DNA of 64,000 bases from Bdellovibrionales bacterium (GCA_016713885.1 JADJOF010000001.1:558001-622000), one strand, 5' to 3'; counted from the first letter of the stretch, positions 47,835 through 57,226 are shown. Numbers and translations: made by a program. The notes: generated by a model from the letters alone, not told the origin.

Positions 47835-48479
47835 GTGAAACGTTCTCTCCCTAGCTTCAAAACCCATCGTCCCCGATTCCGAAGCGTGACGGTCCTTATG
47901 GCTCTCGTCGGCCTCGTCGCGATCAGTGCGGTATCGTGTGGGCCAAAGGCGTTTGTTCGTGGCGAATACGATGAAGTTGAAAAAGAAAACAATTTGAACG
48001 ACCTCTGGTCTGAAACCGATATGCAGAAAGTGGTCGCCGATCTAGTGGCCTCAATGGTTGGTCACCACGAGATTTCAAATGCAAAGCGTCCGCCGATCGT
48101 CATGGTGACAAAGCTACAAAACAAGACGAGCGAAGTTATCGATACGCAGTCGGTGATGGACATGGTTCGTGTTGAGCTCTCACGAGGTGGACGAGTTTCA
48201 TTTGTCGATAAAGAGGCGCGCGAAGATGTTGCTGCCGAGTATGAGTATCAAAACTCAGGAATGATGTCTGAAGAAACAAAGAAGGGTAAGGGCGGACAAA
48301 TTGGGGCCGACTATATTGTGAATGGTCGCCTTGACTCGATTGTTCAAGAGGCCGGAAAAGACAAGACGGTCTATTATAAGGTCACTCTCAACCTTACGAA
48401 TCTGAAAACAAATGTCATTATTTGGACTGACTACAAACAGATTCGAAAAAAGTATCGCAAACAATCGGTCGGTCTTTAA
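47835..48479 (+). CDS. lpoB: Penicillin-binding-protein activator LpoB
   Basis: Outer-membrane lipoprotein that activates a class A penicillin-binding protein. GTG at 47835 has GGAGG five bases upstream. The hydrophobic core LMALVGLVAISAVSCGP ends in a lipobox. The mature part carries ETDMQKVVADLVASMV, PIVMVTKLQNKTSEVIDTQSVMDMVR and GADYIVNGRLDSIVQE, as in LpoB. The length is 214 aa. Pairs with the COG3014 lipoprotein gene 17 bases downstream, a linkage also known in gammaproteobacteria. Confidence 0.85.
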   Translation: MKRSLPSFKTHRPRFRSVTVLMALVGLVAISAVSCGPKAFVRGEYDEVEKENNLNDLWSETDMQKVVADLVASMVGHHEISNAKRPPIVMVTKLQNKTSEVIDTQSVMDMVRVELSRGGRVSFVDKEAREDVAAEYEYQNSGMMSEETKKGKGGQIGADYIVNGRLDSIVQEAGKDKTVYYKVTLNLTNLKTNVIIWTDYKQIRKKYRKQSVGL

Positions 48480-48496
48480 TCGACTGAAGCGTTGAT

Positions 48497-49735
48497 ATGA
48501 GACGCGCAACCACGGACGGCATCTCTCGATTGTGGGTCTTGCTAGGGGCGCTGCCGTTCATTGCATTGGGCTGCGCTTCTTACCAAACTAAGGTCGATGA
48601 ATCGCGTCGTCTATTTGAGACGAACCGATTGGCCGCTGTTGAAAAGCTTGAGCCGCTCGCAAACGAAGAGTCGCGAGACCAACTCGTCTATATGCTCGAC
48701 TATGCTGCGGCTTTGCAGGCGGCCGGTCGCTTTGAAGATAGTGCCAAAGTCTTTCTTCGTGCCGAAAAGTTGGCGGATCTTAATGATTATCATTCAATCA
48801 GCAAGGTGGCAGCGTCGCTGGCGTTGAGCGAAGAGATGGTGCAGTACAAGGCGGACGACTTCGAGAAGGTATTGATTCCAAGTTTGAACGCCTTGAACTA
48901 TCTCCAGCTTGAACAGACAGAGAATGCGATGACTCAGGTTCGGCGAGTGAATGAGATGCTCACGAAGTTGCGCATCGACGGTAAGAAGGATTTTAATCAA
49001 AGTCCCTACGCCTACTATTTGGGTGCATTGCTCTACGAACATGAGCGCGATTTTGACAATGCGCTTATTCTCTATAAGAAGGCTTATGAAGTCGCGCCAG
49101 AGTATGCTCCCCTAAAAAGGGACCTCCTAAGATTGAGCCTGCGAGCACAAAGGCCGGACGAGTTTCAAAAGTTTAAACAGCAGTTTCCAGATGAACCCGT
49201 CGATCCTATCTGGAAGGATAAAAAGGCGGGAGAAGTCGTACTAATTTTTCTGAATGGCTGGGGCCCTCGTAAACAACCGCGTCCTGAGAATCATCGTTTT
49301 CCGCGCCTCGTTCCGGTCATGAGCATGGTGACCTCGGCCCAGCTTTCTGTCGAAACTATTGAAGGTGTCGCGGTGGGTGCCGTCGAAACGCAATCGATCT
49401 ATTCGATCGACGACGTTGCGATTAAAGCGCTTGATGGTGACTATGGTCGATTGGTCGCATCGCGGGTTGCGGGTATTGCGACCAAGGCAGTGTTGGCCGA
49501 TCAGGTTAGACAGAAAAATGAGGCACTGGGGCATTTGGCGTGGTTGGCAATGAACATTGCGGACCGTGCGGACCTTCGACAGTGGTCAATGCTTCCAAAG
49601 ACGATTCAGTTTGCGCGGCTCCCATTGAAGGCGGGATCGTTCAGGGTGAAGTTGACAGCCAATGGCAGCGTTGAAAGTGTTGAACGCCAGATCGAGATTA
49701 AATCAGATCGGAAAGCATTTGTCGTCTGGCGGTGA
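48497..49735 (+). CDS. COG3014-type TPR lipoprotein
   Basis: The signal WVLLGALPFIALGCASYQ ends in a lipobox. The mature 385 residues contain TPR-like helices (LDYAAALQAAGRFEDSAKVFLRAEKL, YYLGALLYEHERDFDNALILYKKAYE) and a C-terminal beta-rich part (GEVVLIFLNGWGPRKQPRP, then QSIYSIDDVAIKALDGDYGRLVASRVAG). This is the layout of COG3014 proteins found beside lpoB, presumed to help regulate wall synthesis. GTG/ATG choice: the ATG at 48497 follows lpoB by 17 bases. Confidence 0.8.
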   Translation: MRRATTDGISRLWVLLGALPFIALGCASYQTKVDESRRLFETNRLAAVEKLEPLANEESRDQLVYMLDYAAALQAAGRFEDSAKVFLRAEKLADLNDYHSISKVAASLALSEEMVQYKADDFEKVLIPSLNALNYLQLEQTENAMTQVRRVNEMLTKLRIDGKKDFNQSPYAYYLGALLYEHERDFDNALILYKKAYEVAPEYAPLKRDLLRLSLRAQRPDEFQKFKQQFPDEPVDPIWKDKKAGEVVLIFLNGWGPRKQPRPENHRFPRLVPVMSMVTSAQLSVETIEGVAVGAVETQSIYSIDDVAIKALDGDYGRLVASRVAGIATKAVLADQVRQKNEALGHLAWLAMNIADRADLRQWSMLPKTIQFARLPLKAGSFRVKLTANGSVESVERQIEIKSDRKAFVVWR

Positions 49736-49739
49736 ATCC

Positions 49740-50582
49740 ATGAGCCATTTCTTTATAGCGGATCTCGATGAGAGCCACGCGATGGCATGTGACGCTCTTC
49801 GCCGCAGGCAGGACGATGCGGTTGGAGGGGCGCCGCTGGACAATCGGCACGGTGGCTTCTTTAACTACTTCAACTTCATTGCCGATGAGCATCGGCACTG
49901 GGGAGTATTTCGCAATCAGGAACTCGTGGATATGTTGTCTGTGGCGGTTTCGCACGACGTGAGCCACGATGTTATTCTCATGACCGACTTCTATGCCGAT
50001 CCTCGTCATCGAAGCCTTGCCAGCAGTCGCCGCCTCATCGAACACATGCATCGATTTCTTCAATCTTTTGTGAGACCAGTTGTGGTTCTTGGTGTCGAGA
50101 ATCGATATCGTTACCTCGAGCCTCTCGTCGAAATTGGACGACATTTTGGATTTCTTTTCAAGACACCGCAGACCCTCAAGACGGTTGCAATAGAGTGTGC
50201 TGCTTCTCTGCAGCGACCGCCCCCGATGGGCTCTACAGTCGTCCGTCTCTGCGACATCGGTGGTTTGCAGGTTCTTCAGCTTGAGCACATGTTGCGAAGT
50301 CAGTTTGATCGTGGTTTGACCTGGCCGCCGACAGAGGGACTTCTTGAAAGAATCAAAAGAATCGATCCTGAGGCACTGTTCTACTCTCTAAAATCTGACT
50401 TTAGTGCAGGCTCATGGCTTATGTTTTCTGAGCAAAACGCTCGAAGCTACAATTCAACGATAGGTCAGGCGCTCGCTCATTCAAACGTGATCATGAGTAA
50501 TGTGAGTGACGATGAGAAAATTGGAGAGATCCAAGTTCATGTCGATTCCTGGAAATGTATAGAACCCTCGATATGCGTTTAG
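49740..50582 (+). CDS. GNAT-like protein of unknown function
   Basis: A 280-residue protein starting MSHFFIADLDESHAMACDAL. The first half looks like a GNAT acyltransferase core: VILMTDFYADPRHRSLASSRRLIEHMHRFLQ has the beta4-alpha3 acyl-CoA loop pattern with R/RxxxxS in place of the usual QxxGxG/A, so weak. A second half (VVRLCDIGGLQVLQLEHMLRSQFD) has no recognised domain. Its 3' end overlaps, in antisense, the remnant of the lnt gene, so the last residues may be acquired from rearranged DNA. It starts just after the COG3014 gene. Confidence 0.5.
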   Translation: MSHFFIADLDESHAMACDALRRRQDDAVGGAPLDNRHGGFFNYFNFIADEHRHWGVFRNQELVDMLSVAVSHDVSHDVILMTDFYADPRHRSLASSRRLIEHMHRFLQSFVRPVVVLGVENRYRYLEPLVEIGRHFGFLFKTPQTLKTVAIECAASLQRPPPMGSTVVRLCDIGGLQVLQLEHMLRSQFDRGLTWPPTEGLLERIKRIDPEALFYSLKSDFSAGSWLMFSEQNARSYNSTIGQALAHSNVIMSNVSDDEKIGEIQVHVDSWKCIEPSICV

Positions 50583-50755
50583 TAGATCGACGCCATTTGG
50601 AACGATTGCAGTTAATTTCACTGCTCCTGAATCGACCACGGGAGAGTAAGACGTGCGATAGGATCCAAAGAGCAGAGTGAGCACCAGCACCGACGGAAAG
50701 AGAATGAGGCCCTTTGAAAGTCGTCGATGGCTCAAGAGGGCCTGCAACCATGTCG
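50481..50755 (-). pseudogene. lnt: lnt remnant, piece left of the IS
   Basis: Continues the frame of the lnt fragment at 52231-52742 once the IS and one copy of the 10-base target duplication are removed: the joined product reads WSATWLQALLSHRRLSKGL, a membrane segment, then SGAVKLTAIVPNGVD, which resembles the first strand of the nitrilase-like catalytic domain of apolipoprotein N-acyltransferase. After that the frame fades and stops; the ~250-residue catalytic domain is not there. So the gene was also truncated at its 3' side, where the GNAT-like gene now lies. Confidence 0.55.
50746..50755. repeat. 10-bp target-site duplication, left copy
   Basis: AACCATGTCG immediately before the left inverted repeat; the identical decamer follows the right inverted repeat at 52231-52240. 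Ten bases is slightly more than the 8-9 usually given for IS256 elements; part of the match may be chance. Confidence 0.75.
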
Positions 50756-52230
50756 GCGATGTCCGCAGCGTAGTTGAAATTTGAAAGGTTGAGTGGCTCA
50801 ACCAAAAGTGTTTTCAATGGCTTACCACAGTCAACGAAGCACAAAAAGAGGAGCCACCCGATGGGAAAAGTACCGACTCAGATTCGCAGAGGCAAGCAGC
50901 GATTGCCACGCAAGTACGCAAAGCGAGACGAAGTTCTCGCTAACAAGTTCGAAGATTTTCAAATGAGCCCGCTCGACACGCAGCATCTGCTGATTTCAGC
51001 GCTTCTGCCGCCGGCCGTGAAGGCATTTATGCAGGAACTGGAGCGCGAGGTGACCGACGTCTGTGGCTGCCGCTACGAGCATGGGAAGTTGAATCAGAGA
51101 TGGGGCACGCAAACGGGTTCGATCATTCTCGCAAACCAACATGTCGCCGTTGAGAGGCCGAGAGTCAGGACAAAAGATGGCCACGAAGTGAGACTGAAAA
51201 CCTACGAGGATTTTCAAGATCCGAAATTGTTTGAGCAAGCCGTGTTCGTCGAGGGCATCAAAAAAGTGAGCCAGCGCGACTACGAAAAAGGCGTCACAAA
51301 GATCGCAAACTCATTTGGTTTCAAGAAGAGCCAGATCTCAAAGCGCTGGATCAACGTCACGGCGAAGAAAGTCGAAGATCTACAAAAGCGCGACTTGAAG
51401 CCGATGGACGTTCGCGCGGTTTTCATCGACGGGAAACGTTTTCGTAAGCACGGGGTCATTGTTGCGATGGGCGTTGCGGCTGACGGTCGAAAGTTTGTCC
51501 TTGGCATTTTCCAAGCCGACACCGAGAACTCGGCGTCATGTATTGAGCTATTGAATGATCTTGAAAACCGCGGGCTTCAAAGCGACGGAATACTCTTCAT
51601 CGTTGATGGCGGCTCAGGTCTCAACAAGGCGCTGAACGAAAAGTACTTATGCAATGACCGTCGTCGTCGGCGCGCAATCCGCATCCGCTGCCATGTCCAT
51701 AAGTGGCGCAATATCGAGAAGGCTCTCGGGGATGACTCCCACAAGGCACTGGGCCTGTTCTGGGCCATTCGCGAGGCCACGGATATGTCAGAGGCAAAGG
51801 TCCTGAGTGACCGGCTGGAGAGCGTTCTGCGCGATCTTAATCTCTCGGCACTGGAGAGCTACCGCGAAGCAAAAGACGACCTACTCGTCATTCACGAACT
51901 CAAGTTGTCTATGAGCTTGAAGAAGTTCTTCTCGACAACGAACCCGATCGAATCGTTGAACTCACTTCTTGAAGAAGACATGCGTCGTGTGAAGCGCTGG
52001 CGAGACTCCGAACATTTTCAACGCTGGCTTGCCACGTATTGCCTGGCATCGGAGAAAAAGATGAGACGTATTCGCGGTCATGCAAGCTTGCCTGGACTCT
52101 GGGTAAAGCTTCGGTCACTCACCGAACACGACAACAATGAGGCTGCAGTTGACGCTCAAGATAACGTCGCGTAACTACATGATCAATCCGCCACTCGCCC
52201 GACGAGTTTCAACTAAACGACGGACATCGC
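50756..52230. mobile_element. IS256-family insertion sequence, complete, 1475 bp
   Basis: Terminal inverted repeats start GCGATGTCCG at 50756 and, on the minus strand, GCGATGTCCG at 52230; about 20 of the first 24 bases match, with the shared inner block TAGTTGAAA. A single intact transposase gene fills the element. Direct 10-bp repeats flank it. All parts needed for transposition look intact, so the insertion may be recent. Confidence 0.88.
50861..52174 (+). CDS. IS256-family (Mutator-type) transposase
   Basis: RNase-H-fold DDE transposase. VRAVFIDGKRF (first Asp), GILFIVDGGSGLNKAL (second Asp) and the RCHVHKWRNI block typical of IS256/Mutator proteins, with TTNPIESLNSLLEE supplying the Glu. 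The ATG at 50861 has AGAGGAG eight bases upstream; a longer open frame to 50774 lies in the inverted-repeat region. The length is 437 aa. No frame breaks, in contrast with the other IS in the window. Cys residues near the N-terminus (VCGCRYEHG) could bind zinc. Confidence 0.9.
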   Translation: MGKVPTQIRRGKQRLPRKYAKRDEVLANKFEDFQMSPLDTQHLLISALLPPAVKAFMQELEREVTDVCGCRYEHGKLNQRWGTQTGSIILANQHVAVERPRVRTKDGHEVRLKTYEDFQDPKLFEQAVFVEGIKKVSQRDYEKGVTKIANSFGFKKSQISKRWINVTAKKVEDLQKRDLKPMDVRAVFIDGKRFRKHGVIVAMGVAADGRKFVLGIFQADTENSASCIELLNDLENRGLQSDGILFIVDGGSGLNKALNEKYLCNDRRRRRAIRIRCHVHKWRNIEKALGDDSHKALGLFWAIREATDMSEAKVLSDRLESVLRDLNLSALESYREAKDDLLVIHELKLSMSLKKFFSTTNPIESLNSLLEEDMRRVKRWRDSEHFQRWLATYCLASEKKMRRIRGHASLPGLWVKLRSLTEHDNNEAAVDAQDNVA

Positions 52231-52742
52231 AACCATGTCGCAGACCAAAGTAGTAGAAAAGTAATTCCGGTGTATCCGGTTACGGCGCAAATCTGAAGTA
52301 TCCAGCTCGCCTTTTGTTGTGTGTAAGCAAAGCTTGTGAAGGAGCCAAAATAGACTTCAAAAATGTAGTCGTAACTTGTCCAGCACGCGGGGAGGAACAA
52401 CTGTGTCCACGGGCTATCGATTTGCTTTCTGAGTTTTGAGTGTGCCCAGAGAATGGCAAGCATCGGGATGCACATAACCGTAATCCCGGCAGCTGTTCTA
52501 AGTGGATCGGGCCGTCCGGGCGAATAAGTCCAGTAGTATATTGGAGGCGCCATGACGACAACCGTCCAAACGAACCAGCGCCGAGCCGTTGGCATGTCGG
52601 CGGAACCGTAGAGAGTGAGGCCAATTCCAAACCAGGTCGCGAGATAGACCGGATCTTGGCCATAGCCGGCAATCGTCAGCAGAATTCCGAAAAACGAGAG
52701 GAGGAGAGCTTTAAATTCGCCCCTCGTTAGATTCCGCGGCAT
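52231..52742 (-). pseudogene. lnt: lnt N-terminal fragment, right of the IS
   Basis: The ATG at 52742 starts MPRNLTRGEFKALLLSFFGILLTIAGYG, then several membrane helices (WFVWTVVVMAPPIYYWTY, AAGITVMCIPMLAILWAH) and LFLPACWTSYDYIFEVYFGSF ... ILQICAVTGYTGITFLLLWSATW, which matches the helical N-terminal region of apolipoprotein N-acyltransferase just before the catalytic domain. The frame runs into the IS at 52231 and stops inside its right inverted repeat at 52209. Lnt adds the third acyl chain to lipoproteins. The assignment is by overall pattern, since the catalytic domain is lost. It follows the rhodanese-like gene by 3 bases. Confidence 0.6.
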
Positions 52743-52745
52743 GCT

Positions 52746-53847
52746 TTAAAGACTTTGATTAAATGTATTGGCGCCGTCGTAGTACCAATAGACGTTACGT
52801 AGTCTCAGATTGAGCAACGTATAAAGGGCCCATGGTACACGGCCGTCCTCGGGCGAGGCACCGACCACTAGAAAATCAGTGGCATTCTCCTCTTGATTGC
52901 GTGAGATCTCCAGAATCTCCTCAACATCAAAGCGGTCACCATTGATTTCGCCAACGGTCTTATCCCAGTTGAAGGCGTTTTTTCCATCTTTAGGATGGTA
53001 AGGCGAGTTAATAACTGGGCCTTTGAATTTTAAAGGTACTTGTACGGTTTCTTCTTTGCTGCGGACATCGACAACCACCACTTTGGAGCGGCCTCTGAGC
53101 CATTCAGAAAGTCTGTTGGTCAAGATAACGGGTGTATTGGGAAACAGTCGTGTGGGACGTTTCTTGTCAAAGATCGGAGGATCAAGTTTAGAAAAGCGTA
53201 GGAAGTTGATTTTTTCACTGCCCGCTTGTAGCGCAGCGGAGCCGGCGAGCCTGAAGTCTTCTAGTGTCAAACCGAGCGCCTTGGCTAGATTGTCGTCTAC
53301 GTCTCTGAAAGGGATCTGGAGAATGTCCGCGATCGTCGCGGTTCCAATCACAGAGAGGGCCGGTTGAGAAGCGTCAAAGCTGACTTTCAGTATCGGTATC
53401 GAAACTCCAGCCTTGATACAGACGCGTCCCATGTTCTCAAAAAGAATTTTGATCTTCCCGTCGGTAACGCCCTGGGCGACTTCAGGAATCATAATGGGAT
53501 AGGCGTTGAGCTGCGGGGCAGTGGCGTTCTTGCAGCTGTCTGTTTCTCTGACGAGGTAGCGAGTGCCATTGGCATCAAGAACGGCCTTTTTCCAATCCGC
53601 CTCTGTTTGCGCTTTGATGGACAAAAGCATTCTCTGTGCACGACCAAAGGGTATGGCGTATGAAATCGGCGTGCCGATCGGCATTGCTTGAGACCCAGGT
53701 GGGTTTTGCGCGGTATCATTCGGTTTGGTATCGTCGATCAGCGCCGGAGCCGTGATATTTTTCTTAAAGAAAAGACTGTAGCCGATAAACCCCCCCGCAG
53801 GTGAAGATCACGACGGCGAGAATGAGATCAAGTATTCTACTTTTCAT
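52746..53847 (-). CDS. Membrane-anchored rhodanese-like protein 1 (frameshift at G7)
   Basis: The C-terminal 120 residues form a rhodanese-like domain (EWLRGRSKVVVVDVRSKEETVQVPLKFKGPVINSPYH), but at the active-site loop FLVVGASPEDGRVPWALY there is no Cys, and the end NVYWYYDGANTFNQ replaces the usual glycine-rich W motif. A paralogue of the same layout is at 62524. The annotated-type frame starts at 53684; however, an ATG at 53847 with GGAGG encodes MKSRILDLILAVVIFTCGG, a membrane anchor like that of the paralogue. A run of seven C (G7 on the coding strand) at 53790-53796 breaks the frame; six would join it, giving 366 aa. Confidence 0.7.
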
Positions 53848-53953
53848 GACAAAGCCTCCAACTGTAGGCCATTCTAGGCGGATTGTGGACGTCTGAGGAA
53901 GTACTTGTTTGTCATTTGAGATCCAGATTAACTATTGATTCGGAGGAAAGGTT

Positions 53954-55993
53954 TTGAGCGTGAAGGATGCCCCGCTATTTCGTCCGCTCAAGCTTGGAGC
54001 GATTGCTGTAAAAAATCGATTTGTAATGGGGGCCATACACACTGGACTTGAGAGCAGGCCCGAGTGGCGAAATCGGCTATTGGAATTCTATCGGGCTCGG
54101 GCCGAGGCTGGCGTCGGTTTGATTTTTACCGGTGGTTTTTCGCCGAGTCTTAGTGGCATGAAGGCGGCGGCGCCATTTGACGTTGAGGGACACAGTTTAT
54201 TGACAAAGGCTGTGCACCAGTACGACACAAAGATCTGCTTGCAGATTCTGCACGCGGGCCGCTACCTGACAGATAGACGTGCGGTTGCGCCATCTCCACT
54301 GCGGGCACCGATTTCGCCGATTCGCCCCCGTGCCCTCGAGCATCAAGAAATTGCAGATCTTATTGAAGACTATGGGCGTCTCGCCCAGCAAGCGATAGCG
54401 GCGGGCTATGACGGAGTAGAAATCAACGGTGCCGAAGGGTTTCTCGTCAGTCAGTTTCTGGCGCGTCGTACCAATCAGCGAGATGATCACTGGGGTGGCT
54501 GCTATGAGAACAGGTGCCGCTTCGCGGTTTCATTGGTTCGCGAAGTTCGCGGACGCCTCGCTGCAGATAAAATTTTGTCCTTTCGTATTTCATTGATGGA
54601 TCTCGTTCAACAAGGTTCAAGCTGGTCTGAAACATTGAGACTGGCACGGCTTCTCGAGGCCGAAGGCGTGACAGTATTCAATACCGCGGTTGGTTGGAAT
54701 GAATCGAGAGTTCCTACGACGTCGGGTGTGGTACCACGAGCGGCCTTTGCTGGAGCAGCAAAGAGACTCAAAGAAGCTGTTGGAATACCGGCGATTGCCG
54801 GCGGTCGAATCAATACCGTTGAATCTGCAGAATCAATGCTGACTTCGGGCGCATGCGACATGGTCTCAATGGCCAGGGCTTTTCTTGCGGCTCCTAAATT
54901 TATAGAAAAGGCTGCAGCAGAAAAGCGGAATTCGATTAACACGTGTATCGCCTGTAACCAGACATGTTTGGATCGCAGTTTCGCCTATAGCGAATCTGTT
55001 GTGGTCTCGTGTCTTGTCAATCCGTGGGCCTGCCATGAAACGGTGATGCCGCCGTTGAAAATCGCGAAGCATTCGGAGTCGATTGCTGTTGTTGGTGCAG
55101 GCCCAGCGGGGCTTTCTGCCGCGATCACTCTGGCCGAGAGAGGGCATCGCATTACGGTATTTGACTCTCAGTCTGAAATCGGTGGTCAGTTTTTACTGGC
55201 GTGTCGAGTTCCCGGAAAAACTGAATATGCAGAAACGTTGCGCTACTACACAGACCGAGTCGAGAGTCTCGGCATAGGTCTGCGACTTGGAGTCTCAGCG
55301 ACGGCGGAATTGCTGCGAGAGTATGCGCATGTTTTTTTGGCGACAGGGACGACGCCGCGTTCTCTTTCGATTCCAGGATGTGATGGGAGAGTATTGTCCT
55401 TCTATGATGCCTTTGCCCATCCCGAACGAGTGGGTAAGCGAGTTGCGATTGTAGGAGCGGGTGCCGTGGCCTTTGACACCGCCGAATTTCTCTCTCACCG
55501 GCCGCTTAAGGTGGAGTCAGAAATCTCAAGTTACTTTGAGCAGTGGCAAACCGAGCCCATGTCGGAGCTTCCAGGTCAATTGCTTGGAGATGGTCCGAGG
55601 GCCCATCTGGGTTGTCGAGAGATTCATATTCTCCAGCGACGGCCGGGGATTGTCGGCGGTCAGCTTGGACGGACCACGGGATGGATAAAAAGAGACATTC
55701 TCATGAGCCGTGGCGTGCGGTTTCATTCAGGAGTAGTTCCTATGTCTTGGGGGCGTGATGGGCTACGAGTTAGACAAGGGGGGAGTGAGCGAGTGATTGA
55801 TGTCGATACAGTCGTCGTTTGTATTGGATCAGAGCCCAGGACCGATTTGGCCAAAGCTCTGGGGGCCAAGGGAATCTCTCATTCTTTTATCGGTGCGGCC
55901 CAGAGTTCCCTAGGTGCGGTCGATGCCGAGGCTGCGATTCGAAATGGTACCGAGTCGGCGTTGCGGTTTGAGTCATCAGTGGAGAACGAGTGA
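53954..55993 (+). CDS. OYE/2,4-dienoyl-CoA-reductase-like iron-sulfur flavoprotein
   Basis: The 679-residue enzyme has three modules. An N-terminal flavin TIM barrel runs from FRPLKLGAIAVKNRFVMGAIHTG through YDGVEINGAEGFLVSQFLARRTNQRDD. Next is a 4Fe-4S cluster segment, CIACNQTCLDRSFAYSESVVVSC. It ends in a two-dinucleotide-fold part with VVGAGPAGLSAAITLAERGH (FAD) and VAIVGAGAVAFDTAEFL (NAD(P)H). This is the FadH layout, which reduces double bonds of acyl-thioesters. GGAGG stands before the TTG at 53954. It starts the gene string with the ketosynthase, whose ATG overlaps its end. In this setting it may reduce an ACP- or CoA-bound enoyl chain (inference). Confidence 0.85.
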   Translation: MSVKDAPLFRPLKLGAIAVKNRFVMGAIHTGLESRPEWRNRLLEFYRARAEAGVGLIFTGGFSPSLSGMKAAAPFDVEGHSLLTKAVHQYDTKICLQILHAGRYLTDRRAVAPSPLRAPISPIRPRALEHQEIADLIEDYGRLAQQAIAAGYDGVEINGAEGFLVSQFLARRTNQRDDHWGGCYENRCRFAVSLVREVRGRLAADKILSFRISLMDLVQQGSSWSETLRLARLLEAEGVTVFNTAVGWNESRVPTTSGVVPRAAFAGAAKRLKEAVGIPAIAGGRINTVESAESMLTSGACDMVSMARAFLAAPKFIEKAAAEKRNSINTCIACNQTCLDRSFAYSESVVVSCLVNPWACHETVMPPLKIAKHSESIAVVGAGPAGLSAAITLAERGHRITVFDSQSEIGGQFLLACRVPGKTEYAETLRYYTDRVESLGIGLRLGVSATAELLREYAHVFLATGTTPRSLSIPGCDGRVLSFYDAFAHPERVGKRVAIVGAGAVAFDTAEFLSHRPLKVESEISSYFEQWQTEPMSELPGQLLGDGPRAHLGCREIHILQRRPGIVGGQLGRTTGWIKRDILMSRGVRFHSGVVPMSWGRDGLRVRQGGSERVIDVDTVVVCIGSEPRTDLAKALGAKGISHSFIGAAQSSLGAVDAEAAIRNGTESALRFESSVENE

Positions 55994-57207
55994 TGCAAAA
56001 CCGCGTTGTGATAACGGGAATGGGTTCGGTATCAGGTCTTGGTTTGAATTTAGAAGAGCTCTGGCGGTCGACGGTTGCCGGCGTTTCGGCCATTGGCCCC
56101 GTGACATGTCTGATGCCGGATCAGATCCGTCTGCGCCAGGCGGCAGAGGTCAGGAACTTTGATCCCACACACCACTTTTCGAATAATGAGAAAGCGATGC
56201 TGTGGCGAAGCTCACAGCTCACCATTGTGGCGGCAAGAGAGGCGATTCGACGATCTGGAGTTAAATTTGCGGAGACCGATCGCTTTCAAACGGCGTTGAT
56301 TTTTGGTTCACCGATTACTCTCGGTTGCGACGAAGAGGAGTTTTTCAGACGATTCTATGAAGAGCGAAAAACAAGGATTGATCCTTTGACGCTAGTTCGA
56401 AATATGAGAAGCGCACCGATCAACATGATTGCAACGGAGTTTGGAATTCACGGTCCTGGCTTCATGTTGGACAGCGCCTGTTCGGGCTCACTGCAGGCGA
56501 TAGGCGAAGCGTTTCAGATGATCCGCTGCGGTCGAGTTCAGCGGGCGGTGACTGGTGGTGGCGATTCGTCGCTTGGTCTGACGCACTGGAAAGCTTGGGA
56601 GCAAATTGGGGCGATGTCGGGTGATACGTGCCGGCCCTTCTGTTTGGAGCGTAACGGCACTATACTCGGCGAGGGAGCCGCCATTTTTGTTCTCGAGTCT
56701 CTGGAGTCGGCAAGAAACAGAGCGGCACCGATACTATGTGAAGTGACTGGTTTCGCAGCGACTCGGGATGGTGGGGATGTCACCCAGCCATCTCGAGACC
56801 GTATCGCAGAGACGATGCGCCAAGCGCTGGCTGATGCTCAGACGTCGGTCGACGCTATCGACTATATCAATGCGCATGGCTCCGGTACGAAGCTCAACGA
56901 CCTTGTTGAAACTCAGGCAATTAAGGATGTCTTCGGGCCTCGTGCCTACAAAGTAGCGGTCTCTTCGACAAAGGCAGCGCATGGGCATTTAGAAAGCGCG
57001 ACAGGAGCTCTTGAGTTGGCCATTGCCGTACTTGGGTTGAAGAATGCGGTGATCCCACCGACAGTGAATTTTTTGACCGCAGATCCTGCCTGTGATTTAG
57101 ACTATGTTCCGAATCGGCCTCGAGAAAAAGAAGTGCAAGGATTTATTAAAAACTCATTTGGTTTTGGCGGAACAAACGCCACTTTGGTCATCAAGTCTAT
57201 TTCATAG
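55990..57207 (+). CDS. Beta-ketoacyl-ACP synthase (KAS II/FabF-like)
   Basis: Condensing enzyme that extends an acyl chain from malonyl-ACP. The thiolase fold has an intact Cys-His-His triad: FMLDSACSGSLQAIGEA (Cys), INAHGSGTKLND (His) and SSTKAAHGHLESATGALEL (Lys/His), then SFGFGGTNATLVIKS near the C-terminus. The length is 405 aa. It overlaps the flavoenzyme by four bases and lies 19 bases before the first carrier protein. As this gene is a dedicated extra copy away from fab genes, it more likely serves a specialised acyl or polyketide product. Confidence 0.9.
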   Translation: MMQNRVVITGMGSVSGLGLNLEELWRSTVAGVSAIGPVTCLMPDQIRLRQAAEVRNFDPTHHFSNNEKAMLWRSSQLTIVAAREAIRRSGVKFAETDRFQTALIFGSPITLGCDEEEFFRRFYEERKTRIDPLTLVRNMRSAPINMIATEFGIHGPGFMLDSACSGSLQAIGEAFQMIRCGRVQRAVTGGGDSSLGLTHWKAWEQIGAMSGDTCRPFCLERNGTILGEGAAIFVLESLESARNRAAPILCEVTGFAATRDGGDVTQPSRDRIAETMRQALADAQTSVDAIDYINAHGSGTKLNDLVETQAIKDVFGPRAYKVAVSSTKAAHGHLESATGALELAIAVLGLKNAVIPPTVNFLTADPACDLDYVPNRPREKEVQGFIKNSFGFGGTNATLVIKSIS

Positions 57208-57226
57208 AAAATTGAGGGGGCGCATT

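Noticed and set aside
49740..50582. IS256-type insertion into the GNAT-like gene
   Set aside because: The target duplication and the rejoined frame belong to the minus-strand lnt-like gene; the GNAT-like frame stops 164 bases before the duplication.
53954..57207. Ordinary fatty-acid biosynthesis (fab) operon
   Set aside because: fabD, fabG, fabH and a normal acpP are missing, while an oxygenase, MBOAT-like and HTTM genes are present.
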